Shown one piece after another: positions 60,901 through 64,000 of a stretch of DNA of 64,000 nucleotides. Origin of the DNA: Neodontobutis hainanensis (Eukaryota > Chordata > Actinopteri > Gobiiformes > Odontobutidae); NCBI GenBank assembly GCA_024349245.1, contig JALDNG010000007.1:2086001-2150000 (forward strand). The letters run 5' to 3'. Both the position numbers and the translations under genes were made by a program. The notes beneath the pieces were generated by a model that did no database searches, had not been told where the DNA came from, and saw only the letters and a program-made list of their open reading frames with translations. Position 1 is the stretch's first letter; each line of letters begins with the position of its first letter.

Positions 60901-63900
60901 TCTCTGGTCCACATTTGGCACCAGCCAGCAGTTATCCTACAGGACAGGCGGATTAATTCATATGACGGAGAAAGCGCAGATTTTATGTTGGAAATTACCT
61001 ACATCAATGTTCACAATGCCATCACTGTCTGCATCATCATCACAGGCATCACCCATCCCGTCCCGGTCTGCATCTTCTTGGCCAGAGTTAGGCACAAACA
61101 CACAGTTGTCCTAAAATGGCAGAACATAACATGTACTATAATTTATTAAAGTAACAATTAAATACGAGTGTAACATACCTTTTTGCACTTGTTGTCCCTG
61201 CACTGCAACGTACGGTCAGGGTATGCATCAATGTCAGTGTCCTTTCCACAAACATAGCCATTGCCTGCCCATCCAACGCCACACTGAAGGAAGAGGCATA
61301 TCAATATATACTCCATTTACTGTATGTTGCATTATCAGTTATTTTTCATACAAACTCTTACCACACAGCTAATACTGCCATCTCTCTCCAAAATGCAGTC
61401 AGCATTGGGGTCACAAGGATTGGGCAGGCCATTGGGACAGAGTCGTGTGCCTTGGCAGCCTCTGACTTGGTCACCAGTAAATCCACTTTTACACTCTCCA
61501 CAACGGAAAGAGCCCTGTTAAGGACAGTTTAGGATTTAGACACAATACTCTGCTATTTCTGATCAAATTGGCACAAGTCATCTTACTATAGTGTTGTAGC
61601 AATAGGAGTTTGAAGTGCAACCTCCATTATCAGGTGGACCCAGACACTCATCTATATCATCACACACCTGTAAAGAAAAAACTGATGATGGTATGTTTCT
61701 ACAGATTTGAAAGTTCTCAAAGTTATTTGTCAAAGAGTCTTACTTGTTTATGAGTTTGTGCATAGGATACACCCACTCCAGTTAGTTCCGGCCCAGCATA
61801 TCCCAGAGGGCATTCCTCACAGCGAAACCCTGGAGCAGTGTTTACACATTTCACCCCAGCGAAGCAGGGGTTAAACCGACACTAAATAAGCAAAGCCACA
61901 GTCAGATGCCGTTTGTTTTTTCGGTCATTACACAATAAAACATGTAACCTGTACCTCATCTACATCATCACAGTGCACCCCATCTCCTGTATATCCGTCA
62001 GGACAGGGGGCACACTGGAAGCCCCCTGAGTCTGTATGGATGCACATATGCTGTCGGAAACAGGTCCCAGGTGGACATTGAGACAGAGGCTGAGGCTTTA
62101 TGGTATATTGTTCTAGCTGTTGGTTTGGTTTGGGGTTGGTGGGAGTGCCCCCCAGACCTGAGCAAACAGCAATGGAGAGATGTGAGCACCTTGTGGGTAT
62201 TTTCTAACTGAAATAATATATATGCTTTAAAAACTTACCACAGGCAAGACACTCTGTAATGGTATTCCTTAAAAATATGGTCTCCTTTATCTTAACCAGA
62301 AAGGAAAAAAAATGTTTCTATGATATCCACTTCGTGTTTATTAAGGAGCCACTCTGTGAAGTTCTTAATTGCTCAAGTTCATTGTACAAACATATCTTAT
62401 AATAATAATCTATAATATCCCAGTGCCTAGTTCTAAAAAAATTTGACATTATAGTATTATTGCCACTGTCAAATTTTGAAGCTTTTCCAAACCAGTGTTT
62501 TAAAAGGCACAAAACTTTTGAAGTCGAGCATAACTTTTTATATCAGTAGAGACTGAAAGAAAGGTTGAAGTAAAAGCATCTGGACTCAGTTTTCAAAGTG
62601 AAGACGTTTCATCTCTATTTCCAAGAGACTTTACTTTACCAATTTTACAAAAATGGATAAAGTCTCTTGGAATTAGAGACGAAACGTCTTCATTTTGAAA
62701 ACTTAGTCCATTTGCTTTTTCGTCAACCTTTTTTTCAAGATGTCCTGGATGACTGAGAACCTTCACAGACACGTCAGTAGAGACTGTAAACACGGCTCCA
62801 AAAAGCAACAGGGCCCACCCAAAAAACTGAAATATCCATGTTATTTTATCATTGTTCTATAATTTTGATCTTATTACCCCCAAAAGGAAAAATCCAGATG
62901 CTTCTAAATGATCCATTTCTTTTGTTAGTAATGCACTGCCAAATAATCACAGTAGAGCTTCTTACATTCCTCTTAAATGAACTAATACATTATTTAGGAT
63001 AGTAGCACTTGCATTCTATTGTTTATTACAAAATACCACAGACTGCATACTTAATCAAATTAAAATACACATGTACCTGCTGGTTGAGAAGTTCTTTCAT
63101 TTCAGAGAGCATACTCTTTAGCTCCAGCATTGTGGATTGGTCCTGAACTGTTCTGGCTTCCTGAAAACCTTAAAAGGGTTTTGTAAAGGATGTTTTTATG
63201 ATGAAATAAAAATATAAATTCACAATTGTATATTAATGATTTGATTCATTTTAGTTCAAACATATTAATGTTATTAATGAACGTGTTGAACTCACTCAGC
63301 AGTTGCAGAGATTCACTAGGACCCAAATGACAACTTTGCAAAGTGGCCACATTCTCAAGAGTGTCCTCTATTACCAGTTTCAAATCTGTCAGTTGATCCT
63401 AACAACAATAAAAAACAATACAAAGCTTGGAACAGGATATGACAAAAAGACATGTTTTAGAGTATATGCTGTTGTCAGTCACCTGCCCACTTGACTGCAG
63501 GGTTCTGAGTGCCACCTTGTTGGGACCAGACTGCAGCGAGCCAAACGCAGCTGGCAGGTCATCCACAGTGTGCACCAGTCTACAGTCTACAAAGATGTTT
63601 AAACGGGCAGGTCCATGATGAAGACCACTGGCATGCAGCATCACATGGTGCACTCTTCCGTCTGCCAGGGAAGGGTGGTTAAAACTGGTTGTAGCAAATC
63701 TGCCATCAGTCTTCTGGTATCGTAAAGTCACTAAAATGTAAGAATAGCAAATAATTACAATACAAAGATGAACAGAGATGCTATTATATGTGCCAGCATT
63801 GACATTTACTCTTGCTTAGCTTGGCCTGCACACTCAGCTCTATGTACTTGGAGTTGTCCTTGGGGTTGATGACACTGTAGAGAGAGGTGGGGGCCCTGCT

Positions 63901-64000
63901 GTGCAGTTGAAAGGAGGACAAAAGGAAAGCCTCATTACGCTCCTTGTTCTTCAAGCTTCCTTGAAGTAAGTCTGGCAGGCAGTCAGGAGACACCAGCAGG
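57970..64000 (-). CDS. thbs4: Thrombospondin-4 (partial: last 22 exons, 5' end beyond the window)
   Basis: Exons in transcript order: >64000-63810, 63730-63483, 63398-63296, 63168-63077, 62290-62239, 62157-61955, 61881-61744, 61667-61587, 61514-61362, 61283-61179, 61110-61003, 60936-60777, 59820-59702, 59623-59571, 59502-59418, 59335-59239, 59161-58983, 58896-58848, 58782-58586, 58482-58310, 58236-58097, 58019-57970. Phases close; 924 residues are visible (human 961). THBS4 is a secreted pentameric calcium-binding matrix protein of tendon, muscle and nervous tissue that also acts in the ER stress response. Seen in order: most of the N-terminal laminin-G-like domain, a heptad coiled coil ending KELLNQQIKETIFLRNTITE with CLACG cysteines for pentamer formation, four EGF-like modules (DVDEC and DIDEC calcium sites), DxDxDG type 3 repeats, and the lectin-like C-terminal domain (DFRAYQTVVLDPEGDSQIDP, WRGGRLGVFCFSQ-type core). 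The tail CNDTIPADYQDLNAQNTQ resembles THBS4, not THBS3 or COMP. Confidence 0.95.
59821..60776 (-). other. thbs4: thbs4 intron within the type 3 repeat region (956 bp)
   Basis: No exon or repeat recognised; donor GTGAGT, acceptor TTTTCAG. It is the longest intron of the visible thbs4 part. Confidence 0.85.
62581..62775. mobile_element. Foldback interspersed repeat in thbs4 intron
   Basis: Arms 62581-62633 and 62658-62710 are 53 bp each and reverse complementary with four mismatches, around a 24-base loop. The right arm continues into CCTGGATGACTGAGAACCTT (62741-62760). Sequence with GAAGACGTTTC, CCAAGAGACTT and the GGATGACTGAGAA tail is familiar to me from many fish genomes as a non-coding interspersed repeat. 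No family name assigned; no coding capacity. Confidence 0.65.

Noticed and set aside
62593..62808. 71-codon minus-strand frame
   Set aside because: It lies entirely in the foldback repeat inside a thbs4 intron.
63160..63168. Acceptor TTTTCAG/GAAGCC for the thbs4 coiled-coil exon
   Set aside because: It would leave the previous exon (ending one base into a codon) out of frame. The upstream AAG/GTTTTCAG acceptor at 63168 restores phase and was used.
1..64000. tRNA or rRNA genes, CRISPR arrays, bacterial-type operons, integrated virus or complete autonomous transposon
   Set aside because: None seen. The window has spliced vertebrate genes and no reverse transcriptase, transposase or integrase motifs in the open frames.

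Overview
This is 64 kb of vertebrate nuclear DNA, almost certainly from a teleost fish. The coding parts are short exons bounded by GT..AG introns, and the encoded proteins are clear orthologues of vertebrate SETBP1, CDK7, SERINC5 and THBS4. The non-coding DNA is AT-rich, carries long CA/TG microsatellites and contains foldback and interspersed repeats of the kind common in ray-finned fish. The species cannot be named from the sequence.

Layout, left to right. 1-4.5 kb: intergenic, no gene seen. 4.5-33.2 kb: setbp1 on the minus strand, with a probable 3' UTR of about 3.8 kb, six coding exons (8366-28016) that join into one open frame of 1454 codons, an 11.5 kb first coding intron, and a probable non-coding first exon and promoter at 32.4-33.2 kb. 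33.2-38.3 kb: divergent intergenic space with three large CA/TG microsatellites. 38.3-44.3 kb: cdk7 on the plus strand, 12 exons, 343 codons. 45.2-57.5 kb: serinc5 on the plus strand, 12 coding exons, 458 codons. 57.8-64.0 kb: thbs4 on the minus strand, the last 22 exons (924 codons); the gene runs off the right edge, so the signal peptide and start are missing. setbp1/cdk7 are head to head, cdk7/serinc5 head to tail, and serinc5/thbs4 tail to tail.

The four genes are not a pathway. They are a nuclear AT-hook regulator, the CDK-activating/TFIIH kinase, a ten-helix membrane protein and a secreted matrix protein. SERINC5 and THBS4 are also neighbours in human 5q14; CDK7 is elsewhere on 5q and SETBP1 is on chromosome 18, so the block mixes old and rearranged synteny. 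I joined exons by hand using splice signals, codon phase and family similarity recalled from memory. All phases close and all four frames stay open, which is strong internal support.

I found no undescribed system. The points most worth a second look are in setbp1: the counterpart of the very large human exon is split by three introns, the HCF1-binding motif has lost its acidic residue, and the proline-rich tail is absent. Other points are several foldback repeats, a perfect 21-bp hairpin in serinc5 intron 1, and CTCF-like motifs in convergent orientation around cdk7-serinc5.
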